From positions 1 through 13,970 of the forward strand of contig QHYO01000161.1 of the NCBI GenBank assembly GCA_003224135.1: a stretch of 13,970 bases of DNA. Direction: 5' to 3'. Positions within the stretch are counted from its first letter, which is position 1, and each line of letters begins with the position of its first letter. The notes under the pieces were generated by a model. That model was not told the origin of the DNA, did not search any database, and worked only from the letters and a program-made list of their open reading frames with translations. Source of the stretch: Acidobacteriota bacterium (GTDB taxonomy: Bacteria; Acidobacteriota; Terriglobia; Acidiferrales; UBA7541). The position numbers and the translations under genes are program-made. Shown one piece after another: positions 7,896 to 13,970 of this stretch.

Positions 7896-8868
7896 ATGCC
7901 AACTACACATTCAAACGCGACTCGCAGAACGGCTAGCTGCATCCGCGCGAATCGACGCGCGGGATTTTCTCTTATTGAACTGACCATGACGCTCGCCATT
8001 GGCATCATCCTTGCCGCACTGGCGGCCCGCTGTGAGATCCGCCATTCAGTATTTCCGGGTCCGCTCCGCGGCTTCCAGTATCGCCGGCGCAATTCAATCG
8101 ACTCGCTATCGAGCGATTTTTGACGCGTGTCCTTACAACATCACACTCAACAAGACGGCAAATACTCTTCAGGTTGGCAGCGAGACAGCGTCGGGAAACA
8201 CGTGCGCGCAGGTGTATACGATCAAGCAGGGCGGCACTACCACGACCATTACGATCGATAACACGCTGAATACAACGACGGTTGTTGCTGGCGGGACCAC
8301 GTTGAACATCGTGGGCGTACCAACTCAGAAAGATCCTTCGACAGGCGCAGTAATGCGCGACGCTACGCTTGTGGATGGAGACATTACTTCCCTGTCGGGG
8401 CCGGGCCAGGGAGTTGCGGCGATCCAGGACAATACGGCATTGACGATTACCGCTGCGAAGGACGTTACCGTCACCGACGATATTCTTTATAAGACCCCGC
8501 CCGTCACCACGACGCAGAATCAGATTCCCGGAGCACCCGCGGACACTTTAATTCCCGGAAACGATCATGGGCAGGTGCTCGGTATCTTCACGGCAAAGAG
8601 CGACGTCCAGATGGACAACAAACAATCGAACGGCAATCTGGAAATCGACGCCTCGATCGCCATGATTTCGCAAGGCGGCACCGGCGGCTGGATCAACATC
8701 GGCAATCACATCGATACTCTTGTGCTCATGGGCGGCCGCATCGCGAATCAAGCCAAGAGCGGAAATACAACGACGCGGAACATCTTCTTCGACCGGAGAT
8801 TTGCGCAAAACGGTTTCGCGCCGCCCTGGTATCCCTCCACCACGGTGCAATCGAGCGCCTCTTACTGA
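7896..8868 (+). pseudogene. type IV pseudopilin (FimT/GspH-like) head, frameshifted, joined to DUF4900-like tail
   Basis: The head starts at ATG 7896 (GTG 7890 is also in frame). It has a basic leader of about 23 residues, then the prepilin peptidase site AG|FSLIEL with Glu at mature position 5, and the hydrophobic helix TMTLAIGIILAALA. This is the hallmark of type IV pilin-like proteins cleaved by PilD and inserted in the inner membrane. At about 8022-8028 the frame breaks. Pilin-like sequence resumes in the next frame as AVRSAIQYFRVRSAASS, consistent with loss of 2 nt (or gain of 1) at the conserved Pro after the helix. The head frame stops at 8121-8123. The second frame stays open to 8868. 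From about 8208 on it resembles the DUF4900 proteins that accompany pili in Acidobacteriota: GDITSLSGPGQGVAAIQD, ILYKTPPV, NDHGQVLGIF, FFDRRFAQNGFAPPW. Such pseudopilins and DUF4900 proteins are normally separate genes, so the join may be a second deletion or a natural fusion. Confidence 0.75.
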
Positions 8869-8895
8869 CGAGCTTTCCGCGAAGACGGTGCACCC

Positions 8896-8932
8896 GAGCG
8901 GCAGCCTCCCCCCAGGCTGCCGCTCCTTCTTT
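8896..8932 (+). terminator. Rho-independent terminator after the pseudopilin gene
   Basis: A perfect 12-bp stem, GAGCGGCAGCCT (8896-8907) and AGGCTGCCGCTC (8914-8925), encloses a loop of six C and is followed by CTTCTTT. It lies 27 bp past the stop at 8868, as expected for an intrinsic terminator of the rightward gene. Confidence 0.85.
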
Positions 8933-9114
8933 GGATATATCCAACAACCGAACCATCGGGCCTTGCGGTGCGTAGTCTCAAAATGGGAGAGTCCAGGCTG
9001 AAGGCCAAGCCCACGGGAAAAGTCGCGGGAGCTAAGGCAGGATTCATCTTGCGAGGAGCGCGGGAAGCGGAAAAAGATGCGTCTGTTTCTTGCGAGGACA
9101 CGCAGAGCCTGGAA

Positions 9115-9165
9115 TGGAAAAGAAAAATGCCGGGGCGCTTCGCTGAGGGGCCAAGGCACCCCGGC
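9115..9165 (-). terminator. Rho-independent terminator after the PilZ gene
   Basis: On the minus strand GCCGGGG (9165-9159) pairs perfectly with CCCCGGC (9135-9129) across a loop of 23 nt, then runs into ATTTTTCTTTT (from 9128). It sits about 65 bp beyond the PilZ stop at 9229. On the plus strand the same stem is followed only by TTTAT, so it may also stop readthrough from the left. Confidence 0.7.
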
Positions 9166-9228
9166 TTTATCCTGCCCGCCTCCGCAGTGAGCGAGCAAGA
9201 AAACCGTGAAATTCCTAGAGAAACCGAA

Positions 9229-9561
9229 TTACTTTTCTTCGTCGCCGCGCAAAAATTCGTAGCGTTCGATGGCGGCAACCACTCCGACGGACGTTTCGTC
9301 GCGGGACTCGGTGCGCTGAACGCGGCCGAGGCAGCGAACGCGGACCGGACCGGCGAGAGTGATCTCGTTAGGAAGCGTTAGAAGGATCTCAACTGGTGAA
9401 CCTTCCTTCACATCTTTTCCGAGGTAGAAGTAAACCCCACGCGAGCTGACGTCGCGGGATTCTGTGCTGGTTTCCCCAACAGCTGCTCCGGTGGTCCAAC
9501 GGACCGTGAGAGGGAGCCGCATGGTAAAGCGTTGGGTAGTGCGGCGTTCTGAGCCCGACAA
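9229..9561 (-). CDS. PilZ-domain protein (probable c-di-GMP receptor)
   Basis: The 110-residue product is a stand-alone PilZ domain. Both c-di-GMP-binding motifs are present: the arginine motif RTTQR (residues 7-11, RxxxR) just after the N-terminus and DVSSRG (37-42, D-x-S-x-x-G). The rest alternates short beta-strands (VEILLTL, VRVRCLGRVQR) as expected for the six-stranded barrel, ending GVVAAIERYEF. The start was set at TTG 9559-9561 because AGGAGG (9574-9569) precedes it by 7 nt; the longer in-frame TTG at 9615 has no such site. Soluble and cytoplasmic by composition. It is convergent with the pseudopilin gene, and PilZ proteins often link c-di-GMP to pilus function or exopolysaccharide, so a motility role is plausible but inferred. 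Confidence 0.85.
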   Translation of the reverse strand: MSGSERRTTQRFTMRLPLTVRWTTGAAVGETSTESRDVSSRGVYFYLGKDVKEGSPVEILLTLPNEITLAGPVRVRCLGRVQRTESRDETSVGVVAAIERYEFLRGDEEK

Positions 9562-9618
9562 GGGAGAACCTCCTCGATGAAGGATGAGTGTAGCGGGAGC
9601 GGGTCTACTGGACAATAG

Positions 9619-9999
9619 CCCAACAGGTACAAAATCTGTTCGCTAGCGGACGGTACGAAGGTACTAGGAGAACGCTGCACTGACGGCGAATCGTTTTCGG
9701 AGCTGCTGGCAATTCGATCGGATTCCGTTCAGGGACATGCAGGCCGCGGCCAGGCATTTTTCAACATGGGGCGTTACGATGAGGCAAGCGAAGACTTTGT
9801 CGCAGCCGCGCGGTCGCGGCCGGCACCCGAGCTATTGCTGATGGCGGGCAAATCGATGGAAGCGGCGGGAAAATTTCCTCAGGGGGCGGAGGCCTATCGA
9901 CACGCTCTAAATGGGAATGCCGCACTGGCTGAAGCGAGGGAACGGTTGAATTTGCTTGAGGAGCGACACTCACCACCAGCTGCAAGCCACAAAAGGTAG
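9619..9999 (+). pseudogene. C-terminal TPR-protein fragment
   Basis: The frame is open from just after the TAG at 9616-9618 to 9999. From about 9721 on it reads as tetratricopeptide repeats: GHAGRGQAFFNMGRYDEASE, then ELLLMAGKSMEAAGKFPQGA and EAYRHALNGNAALAEARERL, with the usual G-x-x-Y/F and A-x-x-x-[FY] spacing. A complete TPR gene would have a signal peptide or further repeats upstream, but no ATG, GTG or TTG start with a ribosome binding site is found before ATG 9766, which lies inside a repeat. The upstream 100 bp instead belong to the promoter region of the divergent PilZ gene. I read this as the 3' end of a truncated gene. Alternatively a small 77-residue protein starts at 9766. Confidence 0.6.
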
Positions 10000-10058
10000 A
10001 CCGCGGAGGTCGATTTCGGCGAAGCGAGTGGATGAATCAGCCTGACGCAAGCGGGCAG

Positions 10059-10080
10059 AGGACTTTCGGTCCTTTCTCTC
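10059..10080 (+). terminator. weak hairpin with pyrimidine tail after the TPR fragment
   Basis: AGGAC (10059-10063) pairs with GTCCT (10069-10073) across TTTCG, followed by TTCTCTC. The stem is short, so termination would be modest. It could instead be a structure in the leader of the hydrolase gene. Confidence 0.3.
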
Positions 10081-10131
10081 GTCATGCCAGATCGAATGGT
10101 ATATTTTGGGCCGGTACATCGGGAGCTGCCT

Positions 10132-11127
10132 ATGAAAACCTTTTGCTGCGTCGTCTTACTGTTGGCGTCTCGTGCTCTGGCTCAAGACAATGAACTGCTG
10201 CGCCATTGGGACTACGATAAGGGCGCGCCTCTAAACGTCAAGCAAGCTGGGATCGAGGAGCGAGACGGAGTAACGATTCATGACATCACTTTCTCAACTC
10301 CTGTCGGCGATCGCGGCGCAGCGGTTGGACCCAACGGCGGCGTTGTTCCCGCCTACCTAGTAGTTCCCTCTGGAAAGGGACCGTTTCCGGCAGTGATCTA
10401 TGGCCACTGGTGCATGCCCGGATCAGAGAAGAAGAACCGCACTGAGTTTCTCGAGGAAGCGCTTGTCCTGGCGCATTCCGGAGTGCTCTCCTTGCTGCCC
10501 GATCATGTGATGGTGCATCCGGGGTTCGTGGAGGACAACACACCGATGAACGAGAAGCGGATCGCCGTGGAGCTCCAGCAGAGCGCGAACCTCCGTCGCG
10601 GCGCAGACCTTCTTCTCGCGCGCAAGGATGTCGATCCAAAGCACATAGCCTACGTCGGCCACAGCTGCGACGCGACTGCAGGCGGTTTCCTGAGTGGCAT
10701 CGACAAACGTTTCAAAGCCTTTGTGCTCATGGCGGGTGACCTTTCCGACGAAGTCGACAAGACAACGAAAGAGTTTCAGGAGTATCGGCAGAAAGTCGGA
10801 CCGGAAAAACTGGATGCATTCATGAACAAATTCGCCTGGATGGATGCGGGCAAATATGTCAATCACGCAGCGCCCGCGGCTATGTTTTTGCAGTATGCAA
10901 CGGACGAGCCGTTCTTGAGTAGCGATACAGCGAAGCGCTATTTCGAAATCGTTAGCGAGCCCAAGAAACTCAAGATCTATGAAGCGCCGCACGCGCTCAA
11001 CGCCGAAGCCACGCGCGATCGCATCGCTTTTCTTGCGGAGCAGCTTTCCTTTAAGCGCCCGGAGACGGCCGCCATAGCGGCGATACGGACTTTAGTTCAG
11101 CCCCCGTGGCCAAAGGCCCCGCAATAG
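10132..11127 (+). CDS. secreted alpha/beta hydrolase (dienelactone hydrolase-like)
   Basis: The 331-residue product starts with a signal peptide (MKTFCCVVLLLASRALAQ, cleavage likely before Q18 or D19), so it probably acts outside the cytoplasm. The alpha/beta-hydrolase core follows: AYLVVPSGKGPFPAVIYGHW (oxyanion region His-Trp, 91-93), the nucleophile elbow VGHSCDAT with Ser178, an acid candidate Asp258 in YATDEPF, and catalytic His287 in EAPHALNAEA. The Ser, Asp and His are all present and correctly ordered. The elbow is G-H-S-C-D rather than classic G-x-S-x-G, a substitution worth noting but probably tolerated. ATG 10132 is preferred over ATG 10084 because GGGAG precedes it by 6 nt and the signal peptide begins there. 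The substrate is unknown; an ester or peptide-like bond is the family expectation. The gene is convergent with the two-component pair. Confidence 0.85.
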   Translation: MKTFCCVVLLLASRALAQDNELLRHWDYDKGAPLNVKQAGIEERDGVTIHDITFSTPVGDRGAAVGPNGGVVPAYLVVPSGKGPFPAVIYGHWCMPGSEKKNRTEFLEEALVLAHSGVLSLLPDHVMVHPGFVEDNTPMNEKRIAVELQQSANLRRGADLLLARKDVDPKHIAYVGHSCDATAGGFLSGIDKRFKAFVLMAGDLSDEVDKTTKEFQEYRQKVGPEKLDAFMNKFAWMDAGKYVNHAAPAAMFLQYATDEPFLSSDTAKRYFEIVSEPKKLKIYEAPHALNAEATRDRIAFLAEQLSFKRPETAAIAAIRTLVQPPWPKAPQ

Positions 11128-11132
11128 GTAGT

Positions 11133-11157
11133 GTGAAGGAACCGACCCGAAGGTCGG
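11133..11157 (-). terminator. UUCG-tetraloop hairpin downstream of the response regulator
   Basis: On the minus strand CCGACC (11157-11152), TTCG, GGTCGG (11147-11142) makes a very stable tetraloop hairpin, followed by TTCCTTC. It lies about 45 bp beyond the inferred regulator stop at 11202 and just past the convergent hydrolase. The poor T-run makes it a moderate terminator candidate. Confidence 0.45.
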
Positions 11158-11201
11158 CCGCCACAAAAGCAAGAAAATCGCGCTCCGGGTGGGAGACCGA
11201 T

Positions 11202-11768
11202 TTAAGTGTGGTCGATCAGGCGGTGATGGATTGTTGTGAAGGTGATTCTTGACGGTTTGCTCGGAGATAAAAAGTTTTTCGCCGATTTCCTTGTTGCGAA
11301 ATCCTTGAGCGACCAATTGAACGATCTCCTTTTCGCGGTCGGAGAGCAGCGGTTTTTCACGGCGCGGACCGGATTCGGATGACTTCGAAAAGGCTTTCAT
11401 CACCTCCGCAGTCATACGGTTATCGAGCCAAATTTCCCCCGCATAGACACGTTGAATGCTCTTGACGAGAAGATCGGTGGCGGACTGTTTCAGCACCACG
11501 CCACGCGCACCAAGGCGCATGGCGCGGACAACATCGCGGTCGTCTTCAGCGGCGGTGAGGACGATAACTCGCGTGGGCAACTGATCAAAATTCACTTCTT
11601 CGAGAACGGCGAGGCCGTCTTTATCAGCTTGATGCACTCTGTGCCGTTTTGGGCTTCGCCGACGATGACCATTTCTTCGTCGCCATCGAGAAGTTTGCGC
11701 AATCCGTCGCGGAAGATCGCGTGATCGTCCGCCATGAGAACCCGAATCTGTTGTTTTGTTTTCGCCAT
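11202..11768 (-). pseudogene. NarL/FixJ-family response regulator with two internal deletions
   Basis: The receiver domain begins at ATG 11766-11768 with IRVLMADDHAIFRDGLRKLL, the acidic pocket (MADDH) and IVGEAQNG. After TECIKL the frame breaks near 11617-11627, and homology resumes in another frame as DKDGLAVLEEV. In the family about 16 residues, including the phospho-acceptor Asp and the following MP, lie between; about 49 nt are missing. The receiver then continues with PTRVIVLTA, the Lys motif GARGVVLKQSA, and the LuxR-type helix-turn-helix LSDREKEIVQLVAQGFRNKE, GEKLFISEQTVKNHLHN. A second break at about 11230-11233 removes the segment usually reading like IFDKLGV..RLELALYA (about 50 nt). 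IHHRLIDHT then resumes in another frame, with a stop at 11202-11204. Without the break, the reading frame would run on to 11092 into the end of the hydrolase gene. The adjacent kinase is intact. Confidence 0.85.
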
Positions 11769-11776
11769 ATTTAACT

Positions 11777-11806
11777 CAGGGTTTGTAAAACCAGCCCTGA
11801 AACCCG
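11777..11806. repeat. hairpin repeat, copy A
   Basis: This 30-bp element starts CAGGGTTTGTA and ends CCCTGAAACCCG. It matches copy B at 25 of 30 positions and lies between kinase and regulator, 8 bp before the regulator start. GGTTT-GTA-AAACC inside it can pair. Confidence 0.7.
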
Positions 11807-11814
11807 TTTTAACG

Positions 11815-11844
11815 CAGGGTTTGTACGACAAACCCCGAAACCCG
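11815..11844. repeat. hairpin repeat, copy B
   Basis: This 30-bp element starts CAGGGTTTGTA and ends CGAAACCCG. It directly abuts the kinase stop codon (11845-11847). GGGTTTG and CAAACCC form a perfect 7-bp stem around TACGA. With copy A it fills nearly the whole 76-bp gap between the two genes, at a 38-bp period. Confidence 0.7.
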
Positions 11845-13527
11845 TCAGCCCAGCGGAATCTCGATCGTCAGACGAGCCCCATGCCCCGGGTTCGACTCTA
11901 CAGTCAAAGCCCCGTTGACGGTACGCGTGCGCTCCTTGATGGAAATCGGACCAAGCCGCAGACGGTCGAGTTCATCCCCGGTAAACTTTCCGGCAAAACT
12001 AAAGCCTTCGCCGTTATCGTCCACTACCAGAAGCAGGTGGCTGTCGTCCTGCGAAAGTTTTACCACGACATGGGATGCCTTCGCATGCTTTTTTATGTTG
12101 TTGAGTGCTTCACGGTAAATCTGGAAAATCTCTCGGCAGACGCGGTCCGGAGCTCGTAAATCGGCGGAATCGAGCAGTAAATCAAGGGCCAGGCTGGATT
12201 CATTGCGGAAACGCTCGGCAAATCCGCGCATCAAGTCGACCAAATCGGCAGACTGAACGCGAACAGGGCGAAGATCGGTGACAAAGCTGCGAAGCTCCGC
12301 GGATTCATTTCTTACGGTCTGCTGCAGGCCGGCCAGGGCAGATTCGGCATGGTCGGGGTACAAGGCCACGCGGCGGCGAAGAACGTCCAGCTGAATTTCG
12401 ATGCTGAGCAGGGTTTGCAGGATTCCATCGTGAAGATCTCGGGAAATGCGCGAGCGCTCGCCTTCGATTGCGCGCGCACGAAGGTGGCGAAGAAGGAAAA
12501 CATTTTCGAGCGAAGGGCCGACATGGTGTGCCACGCGCTCGAGCCAGGCAAGATCTTCCTTGTGAAAAGGACCGTTAGGGCGCTTGCCGTTGACGAGAAA
12601 GAGCCGCCCCGCCGGCTTATCGTTCTGGTCGAAAGCTACCGTCATAAACGACCGGATGCCGAACTCATGTTGCGTTGTACCGGGAAGGCGCGGGAGATTT
12701 CCAATGGTGCGGCTGTTGCGTCGGTCCCATCCAAAGCCGGAACCCGCGCCTTGCAGGGAATTCCAGCAAACGGTGGCGTCCATGTCGTCAAGCAAGAAAC
12801 CGTCCGCGCGCGCGAGCGCCAGGCTGTCCGGCGAGAGGCGTTCGCTTTCGCCGCTTTTAAGGCGCCAGAGGAAGATGCGCTCAAGATCCATGTCACGGAA
12901 CAAGAGAAAAGCCTGCTCGGCGTGAAACGATTGCGCGAGCTCTTCGAGGAAGAGGCGCAGGGATTCAGCGAGGCCTTGTTCCACCTGCATGGTGGCGGTA
13001 ATGGAAGAAAGAAAATGGCTTTGCGAAGCGAAGCGGCTGCTGCGATCGCCCAGGAACGCGAGCCCGGCGCCGGAAGTAAACATCGCGAAGACAATAGCGA
13101 TCCACGTAAAAACATGAAAACCGTGCGCTTCGCGCTCGACAACGTTCACGAGCGTAATCACCAGCGCTAGAACGGCAGCAATCGGCATGGCCGTGCGAAG
13201 TCCCCAGCGGCTGCCCGCCGCATACGAAGCAAAAAGAAATGGGAACCAAGTGGGCACTGCAAATGGACTGACGTAGATGAGAACGATAATGAGTGCGAGA
13301 TCGATTGCGAGCGGAGCGGACCACTCGCGCCGACCGTTCAGGACAAGGTCGATTGCAGCCAGGGCAAGGCCATAGAGAAGATAGCCGAAGAGAAAATAAA
13401 GACATCGATGCGCGTCGATGGATGCGGGCCATTCCAGTATGGCGAGAATCGAAAGAAGGATGATGATCGGGCGCGCATAGAGGATTTGCCGCTCGAGGTG
13501 GCGGCGATCGGACTCATGGGGACTCAT
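11845..13527 (-). CDS. membrane-bound NarL-partner sensor histidine kinase (HisKA_3/GAF)
   Basis: The 560-residue kinase is intact. About six hydrophobic segments occupy residues 17-160, forming a membrane sensor region with little outside the membrane. A GAF-like domain spans about 183-345. The HisKA_3 dimerisation helix carries the phospho-acceptor in SRDLHDGILQTLL (His366). The ATPase domain shows the N box REALNNIKKHAKAS (472-485), the ATP-lid motif DDNGEGF (503-509) and LGPISIKER with a final GHGARLTIEIPLG. This family phosphorylates NarL/FixJ regulators, and one follows 76 bp downstream, though damaged. The start at 13527 is the only in-frame ATG before conserved sequence. It has no close ribosome binding site, but a 4-codon open frame ends on it with an ATGA overlap. 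The stimulus is unknown. Confidence 0.9.
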   Translation of the reverse strand: MSPHESDRRHLERQILYARPIIILLSILAILEWPASIDAHRCLYFLFGYLLYGLALAAIDLVLNGRREWSAPLAIDLALIIVLIYVSPFAVPTWFPFLFASYAAGSRWGLRTAMPIAAVLALVITLVNVVEREAHGFHVFTWIAIVFAMFTSGAGLAFLGDRSSRFASQSHFLSSITATMQVEQGLAESLRLFLEELAQSFHAEQAFLLFRDMDLERIFLWRLKSGESERLSPDSLALARADGFLLDDMDATVCWNSLQGAGSGFGWDRRNSRTIGNLPRLPGTTQHEFGIRSFMTVAFDQNDKPAGRLFLVNGKRPNGPFHKEDLAWLERVAHHVGPSLENVFLLRHLRARAIEGERSRISRDLHDGILQTLLSIEIQLDVLRRRVALYPDHAESALAGLQQTVRNESAELRSFVTDLRPVRVQSADLVDLMRGFAERFRNESSLALDLLLDSADLRAPDRVCREIFQIYREALNNIKKHAKASHVVVKLSQDDSHLLLVVDDNGEGFSFAGKFTGDELDRLRLGPISIKERTRTVNGALTVESNPGHGARLTIEIPLG

Positions 13528-13538
13528 CGGGGGCTCAT
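13508..13538 (-). repeat. three tandem ATGAG(C/T)CC repeats at the kinase start
   Basis: Read on the minus strand, ATGAGCCCCCG (from 13538), ATGAGTCCCC (from 13527) and ATGAGTCCGA (from 13517) follow each other directly. Units of 11 and 10 bp put the three ATGs in different frames. The first opens MSPR and stops at TGA 13526-13524, overlapping the kinase ATG. Confidence 0.6.
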
Positions 13539-13594
13539 GCGCGGGGACGCAATTCCTCCCGCAAGTTTAACAAGCGGCTAGCGAAGCTGCGGAA

Positions 13595-13623
13595 GAGATA
13601 CGCGAGGAGTTGCTAGTTTGCAA
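13595..13623 (-). promoter_or_regulatory. possible promoter of the kinase gene
   Basis: On the minus strand TTGCAA (13623-13618) and TATCTC (13600-13595) are spaced by 17 bp. They match the sigma-70 boxes at 4/6 and 3/6. The inferred start of transcription lies about 60 bp before the kinase ATG. The match is weak. Confidence 0.3.
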
Positions 13624-13688
13624 AGAGAGGGAAACGGCCGCGCCACAGAATCGCCGCGATCGCGTGTTTTGGGCTGTGAAATGTCGTG

Positions 13689-13695
13689 CTAAACT
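13689..13695 (+). promoter_or_regulatory. possible -10 element of the tRNA-His gene
   Basis: TGC followed by TAAACT (13690-13695) resembles an extended -10 box and lies 11 bp before the tRNA. No good -35 is visible at the right distance. Confidence 0.3.
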
Positions 13696-13705
13696 ACGAA
13701 CGAGT

Positions 13706-13782
13706 GGTGGGAGTAGCTCAGCTGGTAGAGCGCCGGTCTGTGGCACCGGATGTCGCGGGTTCAATCCCCGTCTCCCACCCCA
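13706..13782 (+). tRNA. tRNA-His (anticodon GTG)
   Basis: The cloverleaf folds fully. Acceptor GTGGGAG (13707-13713) pairs with CTCCCAC (13772-13778); the D stem is GCTC/GAGC; the anticodon stem CCGGT/ACCGG encloses CTGTGGC with anticodon GTG at 13740-13742; the T arm has loop TTCAATC. The extra G-1 that histidyl-tRNA synthetase recognises is encoded at 13706 opposite C73 (13779), and CCA is encoded at 13780-13782. It decodes CAC and CAT. It stands alone between the divergent kinase gene and a probable membrane protein gene. Confidence 0.96.
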
Positions 13783-13900
13783 ATCACCATTGGTTCTGCC
13801 TGCAAATTCTTACACAAAACAGCGGGTTAAAGGCCATCGGTTTCCATCGACAACTCGGGCCGTCTTAGCGATGCCAATCACGCTTGTGGGAGGCATTTTC

Positions 13901-13970
13901 ATGCTCGGTATGACTTTTAAGATTAGTTTGCTCGGCTCGGGTAGCGTATTGTTGGCCGGACTTATCCTTG
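13901..13970 (+). CDS. probable membrane protein, N-terminus only (partial)
   Basis: ATG 13901 is preceded by GGGAGG (13888-13893) at 7 nt, an excellent ribosome binding site. The 23 visible codons begin MLGMTFKISLLGSG and are strongly hydrophobic, like a first transmembrane helix or signal anchor. The frame is open to the window edge. An in-frame ATG at 13871 lacks a ribosome binding site. No family can be assigned from so little sequence. Confidence 0.5.
   Translation, partial: MLGMTFKISLLGSGSVLLAGLIL

Larger units (their letters stand above)
8869..9228. other. 360-bp intergenic region between convergent genes
   Basis: It holds a terminator at each end (8896-8932 rightward, 9115-9165 leftward). 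Between them, 8940-9110 has open frames on both strands but no ribosome binding site, domain or RNA-gene pattern that I recognise. A small RNA cannot be excluded. Confidence 0.5.

Noticed and set aside
8548..9198. Leftward open frame of 216 codons over the DUF4900 tail and terminators
   Set aside because: It crosses two strong terminators and is antisense to recognisable coding sequence.

Overview
The window looks like chromosomal DNA from an Acidobacteriota bacterium (soil Terriglobia/Koribacter-like). No taxonomic search could be run, so this is inference from moderately high GC, an Oar-type TonB receptor N-terminus on the left edge, a DUF4900-type pilus-associated segment behind a pseudopilin head, and an acetyl-CoA synthetase of the kind I associate with that phylum.

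Layout, left to right. 1-202: start of a leftward outer-membrane receptor gene. 203-1030: long gene-free stretch with an AT-rich island, a near-consensus sigma-70 promoter (753-781) and a repeat hairpin. 1031-2527: intact MHS-type MFS transporter. 2672-4794: acetyl-CoA synthetase (acs) broken by an internal deletion of about 40 nt. 4861-7382 (leftward): a 743-residue pentapeptide-repeat/membrane/pentapeptide-repeat protein, then the truncated C-terminal half of a PIN (VapC-like) toxin. 7383-7895: no convincing gene. 7896-8868: type IV pseudopilin head, frame-shifted and joined to a DUF4900-like tail, followed by a perfect terminator. 9229-9561 (leftward): PilZ-domain protein with its own terminator. 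9619-9999: TPR fragment. 10132-11127: secreted alpha/beta hydrolase. 11202-13527 (leftward): a two-component pair, an intact 560-residue sensor kinase followed by a NarL/FixJ regulator that has lost its phospho-acceptor segment and part of its DNA-binding domain. 13706-13782: tRNA-His(GTG) with encoded G-1 and CCA. 13901-13970: start of a probable membrane protein.

Functionally, transporter plus acs suggests uptake and activation of a short-chain carboxylate. Pseudopilin and PilZ suggest type IV pili and c-di-GMP. The kinase/regulator pair is a separate signalling unit. These links are inferences from adjacency.

The most striking overall feature is the density of lesions. acs, the regulator (twice) and the pseudopilin each have a frame-breaking indel inside a conserved domain, and two further genes (PIN, TPR) survive only as parts. 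Long genes between them are intact. Either this is real decay or the contig has systematic assembly deletions of about 40-50 nt; read mapping would decide. I saw no CRISPR array, transposase, integrase or clear new defence system. The most unusual intact gene is the double pentapeptide/membrane protein, and the most unusual non-coding structure is a small hairpin repeat family at 909-956 and 11777-11844.
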